From Candidatus Mesolinea sp. (GTDB lineage: Bacteria > Chloroflexota > Anaerolineae > Anaerolineales > Anaerolineaceae), in contig DMCS01000108.1 in the NCBI GenBank assembly GCA_003445715.1, positions 1 to 16,922 on the forward strand: a DNA stretch of 16,922 nucleotides, written 5' to 3'. Below, in pieces: positions 7,665-14,395 of this stretch; position 1 is the stretch's first letter; the number at the start of each line of letters is the position of its first letter. Both the position numbers and the translations under genes were made by a program. Below the pieces are notes generated by a model. That model saw only the letters and a list, made by a program, of their open reading frames with translations, ran no database searches and was not told where the DNA came from.

Positions 7665-8800
7665 CGGTCTTCCTTTCTTAATATCTCCAGCAGTTCCTCT
7701 CCATAAACTTCGAAGCGGGTAGGGCTGGCTTGCATCGCTTGTTCAAGCTCTGCCTTGCTCTTGATGGGCTGGGCGGCAATGCTTTCCAGCAAGTCCTTGG
7801 GCAGGATCACGCTGCTGGAGACTTTATTTTTCTGCGCCATCTGTTTGCGCCAGTCGCCTAACAGTTCACGCCGGCGTTGGATACTTTCATCCAAGTACTG
7901 CGCACGCGGCCGCGTAAGTTTTTCGGAGCTTTTACGCCAATCAGCCACGGTCTGCATAATTTGCTTGCCATAGCGGCACACCTGGCTTTTGGAGAGCGAG
8001 GGCAGCAGATCCAGCTCCTGGATGTGTTTGGGCTGGGTGGTGGCGATTTCCACTAAGGCTGCGTCGCTCATCACTTTAAAGAGTGGCACATCTTGTTTGC
8101 GTGCCAGCTCTTCGCGTAGGTGGTTCAGCCGCTGAAGCAGGCTGAGGGCTCGCGGCTTCATTCCATTGATGCCCTTTACGCGCCAGACGTCTTCGCAATG
8201 GTTTTTCATTGGCGGTGTTTGCTTCTCCAATGCGGCACAATCCTCGAGCACCATAGTTAGGCGGCTTATACTCTTCAGGCGCGGAATTAGGCAATCGCGT
8301 AAGGGCAGCAGGAAATGTGAGTCCGCCTGGGCATAGCGCAGCATCTCGGGCTCGAGGGGGCGCTTACCCCAGTCGGCGCGCTGATACTTCTTATCAACTT
8401 TGAAGCCAAAATATCTCTCCAGGAAGGTTGAAAGGCCCAAGTTTTCTTCGCCCACCGCGGCGGCAGCTAAGCTCGTATCGAAATAGTTGGCAAACGTAAA
8501 AGCATAATCGCGCTTGAGGCAGGTGAGGTCATAATCGCCGGCGTGAAAAACTTTTTGAATGGCTGGGTTGGCAAAGATTTCTCCCATAGGTTCAAGGGAA
8601 TCGAGCGCGAGTGTATCCACGAGGTAATCCTGCTCTACTGTGGAAATCTGGATGAGGCAGACGCGCTCCTGGTAGGCATACAAGCTGTTGGATTCTGTAT
8701 CGACTGCGATAGCTGGCTGAGCAGCCAAGTCAGCGCACATGTGCGCAAAGCTCTCATCGTTCTCCACCACTATAGGAGCTGGCATTTCAGGCATCATCAT
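7661..8800 (-). CDS. rnd: RNase D (3'-5' exoribonuclease with HRDC domain)
   Basis: This is a DEDD-family 3'-5' exoribonuclease, known for trimming tRNA and other structured RNA 3' ends. The metal ligands appear in IAVDTESNSLYAY (Exo I, DxE), FHAGDYDLTCLKRD (Exo II) and YAQADSHFLL (Exo III, YxxxD). An HRDC helical domain follows in LNHLREELARKQDVPLFKVM. I place the start at the ATG at 8800, giving 379 residues. A TATAAT on the minus strand (8812-8807) ends 6 bases before it, so the message would be leaderless. An upstream extension to 8899 would overlap the dtd promoter and start codon and adds a stretch unlike RNase D. An in-frame ATG at 8818 lies within or above the -10 box. The gene overlaps the downstream nuclease by ATGA. 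Confidence 0.9.
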   Translation of the reverse strand: MMMPEMPAPIVVENDESFAHMCADLAAQPAIAVDTESNSLYAYQERVCLIQISTVEQDYLVDTLALDSLEPMGEIFANPAIQKVFHAGDYDLTCLKRDYAFTFANYFDTSLAAAAVGEENLGLSTFLERYFGFKVDKKYQRADWGKRPLEPEMLRYAQADSHFLLPLRDCLIPRLKSISRLTMVLEDCAALEKQTPPMKNHCEDVWRVKGINGMKPRALSLLQRLNHLREELARKQDVPLFKVMSDAALVEIATTQPKHIQELDLLPSLSKSQVCRYGKQIMQTVADWRKSSEKLTRPRAQYLDESIQRRRELLGDWRKQMAQKNKVSSSVILPKDLLESIAAQPIKSKAELEQAMQASPTRFEVYGEELLEILRKEDR

Positions 8801-8885
8801 ATGGGCATTATACTGCATCGGGTTACCCAGCCCTTGGGCGAGGCCCCGAGCGGGTATAATCATCCTATGCAAAAGGAGTAAGAAC
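8801..8885. promoter_or_regulatory. Compact divergent promoter region of rnd and dtd
   Basis: On the minus strand TATAAT occupies 8812-8807 and points to a start of rnd transcription at its ATG (8800). On the plus strand TTGGGC (8834-8839), a 15-base spacer and TATAAT (8855-8860) with a preceding GGG form a dtd promoter, starting near 8867. The two promoters sit back to back within 85 bases and could affect each other. Confidence 0.6.
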
Positions 8886-9353
8886 ATGCGTGCAGTCATT
8901 CAACGGGTAAGCCAAGCGCAAGTGCGGGTCGAAAGTAAAGTCGTGGCGAAAATCGGCTTGGGCTTGGTGGTGCTGCTAGGCATCAGCCCAACGGATACAG
9001 AAGCCGATGTGCGCGAGATGGCTGAAAAAGTAGCTAATCTACGCATTTTCGGGGATGCGCAGGGCAAAATGAACCTCTCTTGCTTAGATGTGAACGGGGA
9101 GATCATCGTGGTTTCACAGTTCACGCTCTACGCGGATACGCGTCGTGGCCGCCGTCCCTCCTTCACGGGGGCTGCCAGCCCGGAGTTAGCTGAGCCGCTT
9201 TGTCAGCTTTTTGTGGAGACGCTGCGCATCATGGGCGTGCCCACCCAAAGCGGCGTCTTTGGCGCCCACATGGTGGTCGACATTCAAAATGACGGGCCGG
9301 TCACCATCCTACTTGAGCAGCCCGCAAACTCGCGTTCTTCCTGGAATTTCTAA
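8886..9353 (+). CDS. dtd: D-aminoacyl-tRNA deacylase
   Basis: Dtd hydrolyses D-amino acids from mischarged tRNA, keeping protein synthesis homochiral. The 155-residue protein starts MRAVIQRVSQAQVRV, typical of the family. It contains the catalytic SQFTLYAD (77-84) and the NDGPVT motif (135-140) with the cis Gly-Pro pair that excludes L-amino acids. The start at 8886 is set by AAGGAG at 8873-8878 and by a promoter just upstream; a longer frame from 8739 runs through the promoter into antisense of rnd. Its stop codon overlaps the stop of the convergent bactofilin gene by two bases, with no room for a terminator between. Confidence 0.95.
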   Translation: MRAVIQRVSQAQVRVESKVVAKIGLGLVVLLGISPTDTEADVREMAEKVANLRIFGDAQGKMNLSCLDVNGEIIVVSQFTLYADTRRGRRPSFTGAASPELAEPLCQLFVETLRIMGVPTQSGVFGAHMVVDIQNDGPVTILLEQPANSRSSWNF

Positions 9354-9814
9354 GCAGGTGGCTGGTCAGCGCTTGGCTGCGCTTCAGTTGAAAAGTTATC
9401 CGAAACCTCGGCTTCTGGTGTTGCGTCGGCTGGTGGTACATCAACCCGCTCTTCCATGCGCACTTGCCCGCGTAAGAATGCCCCCTCTTCGCTGCTGAGT
9501 GCAGCCGTGACCACATCTCCCCACACTCGCCCCGTAGCACGGATTTCGAGCTTGCCACAGCGGATATTACCCTTTACCGCGCCAGCTACGATCACCGTTT
9601 CAGCTTGCAGCGTCTGGCAGGTCACTTTACCTGTCTCGCCGATGACTACCAAGCCTTGAATGGCAATCTCGCCCTCCACCGTGCCTTCGATGCGCACGCC
9701 GCCTTTGCCACGCAGGTCCCCCTTCCAGTTGATGCCTGGGCCAAGCACTGAAGTAACGCGTACAGCAGCAGGTTCTACATCGAAAGTTGGGGGTGTTTTC
9801 TTTTTTCCTAACAT
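9350..9814 (-). CDS. Bactofilin / polymer-forming cytoskeletal protein
   Basis: The 154-residue protein has the bactofilin (DUF583) beta-helix core at about 20-120. Short strands repeat with regular glycine and valine spacing: LGPGINWKGDLRGKG, RIEGTVEGEIAI, GKVTCQTL, IVAGAVKGNIRCG, GRVWGDV and FLRGQV. Both ends are disordered: a short basic start and a Pro/Ala/Glu-rich tail. Bactofilins polymerise without nucleotide and scaffold cell-shape or envelope machinery. A weak AAGGAA lies 14-15 bases before the ATG, and a TATAAT is found on the minus strand at 9860-9855, overlapping the end of the glycosylase gene, so it likely has its own promoter. Stop codons of this gene and dtd overlap. Confidence 0.88.
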   Translation of the reverse strand: MLGKKKTPPTFDVEPAAVRVTSVLGPGINWKGDLRGKGGVRIEGTVEGEIAIQGLVVIGETGKVTCQTLQAETVIVAGAVKGNIRCGKLEIRATGRVWGDVVTAALSSEEGAFLRGQVRMEERVDVPPADATPEAEVSDNFSTEAQPSADQPPA

Positions 9815-9854
9815 AACTGGTGGACTATTCCTTTGATCTAAACTCTCTGAGGCA

Positions 9855-9860
9855 ATTATA
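9855..9860 (-). promoter_or_regulatory. -10 box for the bactofilin gene
   Basis: TATAAT on the minus strand overlaps the stop codon of the glycosylase gene and would start a transcript about 35 bases ahead of the bactofilin ATG. No clear -35 box is seen. Confidence 0.4.
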
Positions 9861-10509
9861 AATCACTTGCCGGCAGTAATTCCTTGGTTAACTTTTGCAG
9901 CACCTTCGGGTCGATTTGCCAGCGCCAGGGCAGCGAGCGCCAAGGCTCCGGCACCGTTTTTATCCCCACGCGCGGCTTCACTTTCAGCACCTCAGCCGGC
10001 ACTGATATACCTGCTTCGATAAAAAGGCCTGAATCCGGCGAACACAGGTCGGCCCGGTTCAGCTTGCCATCCAGAGCCAAAGCCTGTGTCAGCTTGGCGG
10101 GTCCATCAAGCCAGCCTTTTTTCTGGGCGAGCGTCGGACGCAGTTCTTCCATCTTTTCCAGCCCTTCGGTAGGTAAAATCCCGCGGATGAGCACGGCTGC
10201 TGGCACCCCCTCTCCATCCGTTACGGCATTAAGCAGCCAGTGCATACCGTAAGTGAAGTAGATGTAGGCATGCCCAGGTGGCCCATACATCGGTTCGGTG
10301 CGCGTCGTTAGGCCGACGCGGGCGTGGCAAGCTAAATCTTCCTCGCCCTGGTAGGCTTCGGTTTCAGTAATAAATCCGGCTAATCGCTCGCCATTGAAAA
10401 GGCGCACCAGGCGGCAGCCAATCAGCTGCGGCGCCACTTGTGGGGCTGGGCGGTCATAAAAGCTGCGTGGGAGAATATCTCCCGATCTAACTTCTGAGCT
10501 GTGGGTCAC
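9856..10509 (-). CDS. 3-methyladenine DNA glycosylase (AAG/MPG family)
   Basis: This 217-residue enzyme removes alkylated purines such as 3-methyladenine from DNA, starting base excision repair. It shows the family signature almost intact: ITETEAYQGEEDLACHA with the catalytic glutamate E51, then TRTEPMYGPPGHAYIYFTYGMHWLLN forming the DNA-intercalating and base-pocket region. Length is normal for bacterial members. The start is a GTG at 10509, 23 bases inside the end of the epimerase gene, with no clear ribosome binding site; translation probably depends on coupling to that gene. No alternative start before the conserved RSFYDR region is better. A 15-base palindrome, gggag-5-ctccc, lies near the start (about 10469-10483). 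Confidence 0.93.
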   Translation of the reverse strand: MTHSSEVRSGDILPRSFYDRPAPQVAPQLIGCRLVRLFNGERLAGFITETEAYQGEEDLACHARVGLTTRTEPMYGPPGHAYIYFTYGMHWLLNAVTDGEGVPAAVLIRGILPTEGLEKMEELRPTLAQKKGWLDGPAKLTQALALDGKLNRADLCSPDSGLFIEAGISVPAEVLKVKPRVGIKTVPEPWRSLPWRWQIDPKVLQKLTKELLPASDL

Positions 10510-11413
10510 GTTCGATGGTCAGGCGCAGGCCGGTTTCCAGCGGGATGAGCGGCAAGTAGTTGAGCTTCTCATAGGCCTTCGAGATATCCGCACGCATGCG
10601 GGAAACGCCAGCACTTTTGTGCGGATTATAGATTTCCTCCGGCTTTGTCTCCGTCACTTGCACAATCAGGCGCACCAGCTCTTTGATGCTGGTTTCCACC
10701 CCGCTGCCAACATTGATAATCTCCTGGTCAACACCTTTGGCGGTGGCAGATGTGATTAAGGCATTGACCACGTCATCCACATAGACGTAATCACGCGTCT
10801 GGCTACCATCGCCATGGATCACGATGGAGCCGTTGGTAAGCGCGTGCTTGAGGAAATTGGCAATCACCGGCGGATGCGACGTGGGGACGCGCTGCCCGGG
10901 CCCATAAGCATTGAAAATGCGCAAGCAGACTGCTTCCACGCCGGATTGCGCCGCAATCGTACGCACATAATACTCTGCGGCCAGCTTGGAAACAGCATAT
11001 ACCGAAAGCGGGTGCACTTCGGCCGTCTCTTTAAAGGGGATATTCTCCTGATCGCCATAGATCGCCCCAGACGAGGCAAACACCACCCGCCGCACCTTAG
11101 TATCGCGGATGGCTTCCATTAAGGTCACCGTGCCGCCAACATTCACCGTGTCGTAATCTCGCGGGAAGAGCTGGGACTCGGGCACAGAAACCTTAGCAGC
11201 CAAGTGAAAGACGCAATCCACACCTGGCAAGAGCGTCCAAAGCAGTGCCTTGTCGTTGATATCCCCGCGAACAAATTGCACTTCAGGCAGCAGCCGGCTT
11301 GGGTCACCAGCCGAGGCATCGTCCAACACGAGTACCTGATGCCCCTGCCTGGCCAGCCGATTGCTCAGCGCGGTCCCGAGAAAACCTGCCCCTCCTGTGA
11401 CTAAATAACGCAT
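10487..11413 (-). CDS. NAD-dependent sugar-nucleotide epimerase/dehydratase (extended SDR)
   Basis: The 308-residue protein is an extended short-chain dehydrogenase of the UDP-glucose 4-epimerase type. It starts MRYLVTGGAGFLG with the NAD-binding glycine motif at 7-13. Other marks are D50/D51-like RGDIND, HLAAKVSVPES, the catalytic serine in FASSGAIYG (112-120) and YAVSK with Y139 and K143. Substrates of the family are nucleotide sugars for surface polysaccharides. Exact specificity (Gal, GlcNAc or another sugar) is not readable. The downstream glycosylase overlaps it, an odd pairing by function that probably reflects shared expression only. The upstream 104 bases are AT-rich and may hold a TAAAAT -10 box; the ribosome binding site is weak. 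Confidence 0.9.
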   Translation of the reverse strand: MRYLVTGGAGFLGTALSNRLARQGHQVLVLDDASAGDPSRLLPEVQFVRGDINDKALLWTLLPGVDCVFHLAAKVSVPESQLFPRDYDTVNVGGTVTLMEAIRDTKVRRVVFASSGAIYGDQENIPFKETAEVHPLSVYAVSKLAAEYYVRTIAAQSGVEAVCLRIFNAYGPGQRVPTSHPPVIANFLKHALTNGSIVIHGDGSQTRDYVYVDDVVNALITSATAKGVDQEIINVGSGVETSIKELVRLIVQVTETKPEEIYNPHKSAGVSRMRADISKAYEKLNYLPLIPLETGLRLTIERDPQLRS

Positions 11414-11517
11414 AAGTTACTTTCTACTTCTGAATGAGTCTCCAAATTGTGCGATATTTTAGCATGATTCTATTTTCTATAGATAAAGCTGCAAAGGATA
11501 TGCCAACCGACAAGTAT

Positions 11518-12168
11518 TTAGAGGCTGCAGAACTCGTCTCCCGGGATCGCGCGGGGAGAGTGACCCGAGTAAACCCGCCTCGGGTTGAGCGCCTGCATGC
11601 GCGCTAAGCTCTGTTGGAGCGCCTGCCAATCTGTGGCAAGTAAGGATTGCTTGCGCGCGCGTGAATCCTGCCCAATTAAATCTCCAATGATAAGGGTGCC
11701 ATCCTCCAGCCAGAGGCTGGAATGCCCGGGCGTATGACCAGGCGTGTGGTATACCCGCGCAGCCAATCCGAAATCTGCAAGGCTGGCGCCATCCTCAAGC
11801 AGCACTTCTGGGTTTACCGGCGGAAGCGGCACAAAGACCTTGGCAATGCCCAGCCCTAAAGGGAAAAGATGCCCCACTCCGCGTACAATGCCCAAGTCCG
11901 AGCGGCCCGCGCGCAATGCGTCTGCGTCAGCGGGGTGCACGCCCACTGGAGCGCCAGTTTTGGCGTGCAGCGCAGCCGCACTGCCGTAATGGTCATAGTG
12001 CGCATGCGTGATCCAGATGAGCTTGAGATCCTGCCTGCCGAGGGCGTCCATTATAGCGAGCACCTTCTTTTCTTGGTGTGGCGAGCCGCAATCTACCAGC
12101 ACCAATCCAGACTCGCCCTCTATCAAGAAGGCATATCCGAGCCCACAGGAAATCGGATGAATTTGCAT
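11518..12168 (-). CDS. MBL-fold metallo-hydrolase (glyoxalase II-like)
   Basis: This 216-residue protein has a complete metallo-beta-lactamase core: LVLVDCGSP, the zinc-binding THAHYDHYG, then VYHTPGHTPGHSSLW, LIIGDLIG and VYSGHSPR. Members hydrolyse thioesters, lactones or phosphoesters; the GHTPGHS form is frequent in glyoxalase II and lactonase-like groups, but the substrate is unknown. I chose the ATG at 12168 because GCGAGG lies 6-7 bases upstream. An alternative TTG at 12183 would add five residues and has no site. It is separated from the epimerase gene by about 100 bases and so is likely a separate unit. Start of transcription could be at TATTAC (12208-12203, minus). Confidence 0.88.
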   Translation of the reverse strand: MQIHPISCGLGYAFLIEGESGLVLVDCGSPHQEKKVLAIMDALGRQDLKLIWITHAHYDHYGSAAALHAKTGAPVGVHPADADALRAGRSDLGIVRGVGHLFPLGLGIAKVFVPLPPVNPEVLLEDGASLADFGLAARVYHTPGHTPGHSSLWLEDGTLIIGDLIGQDSRARKQSLLATDWQALQQSLARMQALNPRRVYSGHSPRAIPGDEFCSL

Positions 12169-12258
12169 TGAAACCTCGCTCAAAAGCTTTTCTTAGGCTC
12201 TTGTAATACAAGCAATCGTACCTTCACGCCATGGAGTTAAATTAAGGCGTGGTGAAAT

Positions 12259-12546
12259 TTAGGACAAATGCAGAAACACATCCGGTTTTTGTTCCGCAAT
12301 CCGTAACAAAGCTAAGGCAGGCCCGCTTGGTTTACGTCGCCCTTGTTCCCAATCTTGAACTGTACGCAAGCTCACGCCCATCATACCCGCAAAAGCCGAT
12401 TGGGATAAGTGTAACTTTTCCCGAATAACTTTTGGGGATTCTGGAACACTTAAAGTGCGAACCCGCAGATCACCTTTGCCTGCCTTATATGCCTTGATTT
12501 CACGTACGCCGTCAAGGATTTCTTGTCCAATATCACGTTTATCCAT
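12259..12546 (-). CDS. HigA-type antitoxin, XRE helix-turn-helix
   Basis: The 95-residue protein has a helix-turn-helix of the XRE/Cro family in the second half: KLHLSQSAFAGMMGVSLRTVQDWEQGRRKPSGPALALLRI. The N-terminal half (RTLSVPESPKVIRE) matches antitoxins that follow RelE/HigB-type toxins. It should bind its own operator and neutralise the toxin. Its ATG overlaps the toxin stop by 8 bases and has a strong AAGGAG 8 bases upstream, so it can be translated on its own. The partner toxin has lost its N-terminal half, so this antitoxin may now be solitary. Its original promoter is gone; repeat copy A supplies a TATAAT at 12928-12923. Confidence 0.9.
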   Translation of the reverse strand: MDKRDIGQEILDGVREIKAYKAGKGDLRVRTLSVPESPKVIREKLHLSQSAFAGMMGVSLRTVQDWEQGRRKPSGPALALLRIAEQKPDVFLHLS

Positions 12547-12808
12547 CTTCTATCTCCTTAGCAATTTTACGTAATATGTGGGCAGGGATATTTTCGACCT
12601 CATTTTTACTGTAAATGGTCAATAACCAGATTTCATCATCTTTTGGTTTGAAGTAATAAACTATCCTCACGCCACCACTTTTCCCTTTGCCTGACATTGC
12701 CCAACGAATTTTTCGGACGCCTCTGTTCTCGCCGGTCTCCGAGTGCGCAGCCTTCCCGCAGGGTACCGAGCGAGGAACTTGACCGAAGGTCTCCCTGCTT
12801 ACAAGCAC
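12539..12808 (-). pseudogene. HigB/RelE-type toxin, N-terminal half replaced by repeat sequence
   Basis: From GVRKIRWAMSGKGKSGG onward the frame matches the second half of HigB/RelE-family mRNA interferases (conserved GGxRKxRWA, SGGxRxxYY, LLTIYxKNE). Family members are normally about 105-115 residues with some 45 residues before this point. Here that part is missing. The codons before the match belong to repeat copy A, which ends at 12721. The frame stays open through the repeat to a GTG at 12808 with no ribosome binding site, giving a 29-residue unrelated front (GKAAHSETGEN and so on). The C-terminal catalytic surface remains, but the fold lacks its first helices, so activity is doubtful. 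A functional chimeric toxin cannot be excluded. Confidence 0.75.
12725..12778. repeat. Hairpin unit A-i (arms type i, with core)
   Basis: Left arm gttctcgccggt (12725-12736) and right arm accgagcgaggaac (12765-12778) are near-complementary. The loop holds the core with gagtgcgcagcc and cccgcaggg. Confidence 0.8.
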
Positions 12809-12865
12809 TTGTGATCATCAATGGTCATAAATTCTTTGAGACTAGGGACCTAAAGGTCAACTGCC

Positions 12866-12912
12866 TTTCATGGTCTGGAGAGTGCGTAGCCTACCCGCAG
12901 GGTACCATGAAA
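12866..12912. repeat. Hairpin unit A-ii (arms type ii, with core)
   Basis: Exact 9-base arms tttcatggt (12866-12874) and accatgaaa (12904-12912) flank a variant of the same core (gagtgcgtagcc, cccgcaggg). The arms differ from unit i but are again mutually complementary. Confidence 0.8.
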
Positions 12913-12922
12913 GAACATAAGT

Positions 12923-12950
12923 ATTATAGCAATTTTGAGCGTTAAAACAA
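12923..12950 (-). promoter_or_regulatory. Cassette promoter in copy A
   Basis: On the minus strand TTGTTT (12950-12945), 16 bases and TATAAT (12928-12923) form a promoter. Its -35 box lies in the T run of the terminator, so termination and re-initiation are back to back. It points at the toxin-antitoxin remnant. Confidence 0.55.
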
Positions 12951-12976
12951 AAAGCGCCCCCATTCACTGGGAGCGC
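12945..12976 (-). terminator. Intrinsic terminator, copy A
   Basis: On the minus strand GCGCTCCC (12976-12969) pairs with GGGGGCGC (12961-12954) around agtgaat, followed by TTTTTGTTTT. It lies 18 bases after the stop of the OB-fold tail. Confidence 0.8.
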
Positions 12977-12994
12977 CAACATTTCTTCTCTAGC

Positions 12995-13046
12995 TTATTT
13001 CATCACCGGGCGGAATTTATAGCCATACATTCGACTCGGTTCGCGC
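12995..13046 (-). pseudogene. 3'-end remnant of OB-fold gene, copy A
   Basis: The minus strand reads EPSRMYGYKFRPVMK and a stop. The last ten residues are identical to the C-terminus of the intact OB-fold protein at 15472-15870; the residues before them differ (EPSRM in place of RGIIV). No start or zinc ribbon is present. The frame loses similarity beyond 13046. Confidence 0.8.
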
Positions 13047-13147
13047 GATGGAAGTTCGGGTGAAAATTTAACCTTCAAAATCTTTATTTTCTATATTGTG
13101 TAGTGCTTTGTCAATCATTCTTAAGCCAAAACGGACAAGAATGCACT

Positions 13148-14071
13148 CTATAACAACTTCAGAAATTCAACTAAAGGAAGCATACATTTTGCATGTAATC
13201 CGTAACCAGCAAAACTGGCTACATAAAACTTGAGATCAAATAACTGTGACTGTGCATATTTATCAATTTCTGGATCACTTAGAATTGTTTTTAACTTCGG
13301 ACTTCGTGGATTATGGTTGGCTAAGATAAAAATCACTTCAGGTTTTTCGTCAGCATTCAGTTTAACCTTTGCATTACTTGTGCCTTTATTAAATTTCAAC
13401 AATCCAAGTTCATCAAGTTGATTAAACTGGCTTTCCATGGTTTCCAATAACCTTACGTAACTTTCTTGATTTGAGACCAATTTTTCCATATCTTTAAGAT
13501 GCTTGAGCAGGCCTGCACTGCCGGTAAGTGCACTGTCACCATATTTCATCTCAATCAAAGCTGCTTTACAGTTACTACCGTTTTTTCGATGGGCTGCCAA
13601 CCAGCGGATTGCCATGATGTCAAATCGAGCATTGGGTTCGGCTACTTCGATATCCGAAATGAAATATTCACTCTCATTCGAAATAGCCGAATTGTTGTTT
13701 TCACGAGCAATCAACTGTTGAAACTCTCTCTCTGCCTTGCCATGGGTTGAGAAGTATTCGTCCATAATATTCTTGCGACTTGGGAATGAATCAATCCAAC
13801 TCCTTGAATCGTTTTGTTGCTTAATCTCAGTTGGAGAATCAGGAATGTGAAGCCCAGATTTATTGTATTGATCATCGAATGAAGCTTGATAAAAACCTTT
13901 GTTGTACTCTTTAATTTTGAGAATATTCCCACCACGATAATAAATATTGATGTAACTTTCTCGAATTGCCAGCATTAATGTATGGTCTTTTTTTACTTGT
14001 GTTAAGATTGGATGAAGCACACCGTCGGAATTAACAAGATCGCCCATAAATTTAACAGATAACTTTCTCAT
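13148..14071 (-). CDS. Putative PD-(D/E)XK nuclease, cassette cargo
   Basis: I do not recognise this 307-residue protein by name. It has the layout of a PD-(D/E)XK nuclease in the middle: a helix with E115 (KAEREFQQLIARE), then RFDIMAIRW with D151, and CKAALIEMKYGDSAL, where E174 and K176 form the ExK pair after a hydrophobic strand. The N-terminal 100 residues are mixed alpha/beta and the C-terminal 120 hold a helical region and a strand PEVIFILANHN. No methyltransferase, helicase or signal peptide accompanies it. The start has a good GGGAGG 5 bases upstream. It is AT-rich compared with the core genes and sits between repeat copies A and B. A stand-alone defence or restriction-like nuclease is the most likely role, by inference. 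Confidence 0.7.
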   Translation of the reverse strand: MRKLSVKFMGDLVNSDGVLHPILTQVKKDHTLMLAIRESYINIYYRGGNILKIKEYNKGFYQASFDDQYNKSGLHIPDSPTEIKQQNDSRSWIDSFPSRKNIMDEYFSTHGKAEREFQQLIARENNNSAISNESEYFISDIEVAEPNARFDIMAIRWLAAHRKNGSNCKAALIEMKYGDSALTGSAGLLKHLKDMEKLVSNQESYVRLLETMESQFNQLDELGLLKFNKGTSNAKVKLNADEKPEVIFILANHNPRSPKLKTILSDPEIDKYAQSQLFDLKFYVASFAGYGLHAKCMLPLVEFLKLL

Positions 14072-14132
14072 CTATACCTCCCACCACTCGCCATCATTAT
14101 GCACTTCCACATTTTGGAATAACTCACTCTCT

Positions 14133-14186
14133 GTTCTCGCCGGTCTCCGAGTGCGCAGCCTGCCCGCAGGGTACCGAGCGAGGAAC
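14133..14186. repeat. Hairpin unit B-i (arms type i, with core)
   Basis: Left arm gttctcgccggt (14133-14144) and right arm accgagcgaggaac (14173-14186) match unit A-i. The core has cctgcccgcaggg where A has ccttcccgcaggg. Confidence 0.8.
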
Positions 14187-14266
14187 TTGACCGCAGGTCT
14201 CCCTGCTTACAAGCACTTGTGATCATCAATGGTCATAAATTCTTTGAGACCTAAAGGTCAACTGCC

Positions 14267-14313
14267 TTTCATGGTCTGGAGGGTGCGTAGCCAACCCGCA
14301 GGGTACCATGAAA
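14267..14313. repeat. Hairpin unit B-ii (arms type ii, with core)
   Basis: Exact arms tttcatggt (14267-14275) and accatgaaa (14305-14313) surround the core variant ggagggtgcgtagcc plus cccgcaggg. Confidence 0.8.
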
Positions 14314-14323
14314 GAACATAAGT

Positions 14324-14351
14324 ATTATAGCAATTTTGAGCGTTAAAACAA
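14324..14351 (-). promoter_or_regulatory. Cassette promoter in copy B
   Basis: TTGTTT (14351-14346), 16 bases, TATAAT (14329-14324) on the minus strand, directed at the nuclease gene at 14071. Confidence 0.55.
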
Positions 14352-14377
14352 TAAGCGCCCCCATTCACTGGGAGCGC
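14346..14377 (-). terminator. Intrinsic terminator, copy B
   Basis: GCGCTCCC (14377-14370) pairs with GGGGGCGC (14362-14355) around agtgaat on the minus strand. The T run is interrupted (TTATTGTTTT), so it may be weaker than copy A. Confidence 0.7.
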
Positions 14378-14395
14378 AAGCATTTCTTCTCCAGC

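Larger units (their letters stand above)
12721..13046 (-). repeat. Direct repeat module, copy A (326 bp)
   Basis: Copy A matches copy B base for base over almost its whole length, apart from scattered substitutions and a 7-base insertion (tagggac, about 12844-12850). Reading on the minus strand it has the tail of an OB-fold gene, a terminator, a promoter, hairpin unit ii, a middle region, and hairpin unit i. It ends with ctctgttctcg on the plus strand, as do copies B and C. Its left edge truncates the toxin gene. Confidence 0.9.

Noticed and set aside
8801..8899. N-terminal extension of RNase D to 8899
   Set aside because: It overlaps the dtd promoter and start, encodes residues unlike the family, and a TATAAT 6 bases before the ATG at 8800 defines a better start.
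12225..12251. Stem CACGCC/GGCGTG between the antitoxin and the MBL-fold gene as a terminator
   Set aside because: Six pairs around a 15-base loop with no T run in either direction; too weak to call.
13045..13057. Twelve-base match (cgatggaagttc) to the start of the OB-fold gene, inverted
   Set aside because: A window of this size is expected to contain several chance 12-base matches, and the similarity stops at once on both sides.
13068..13166. Open minus-strand stretch reading VRFGLRMIDKALHNIENKDFEG then stop
   Set aside because: It looks protein-like and lies just after the nuclease gene in another frame, but no start codon follows the in-frame TGA at 13169 except a late ATG giving 16 residues. 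It may be a gene remnant or chance.
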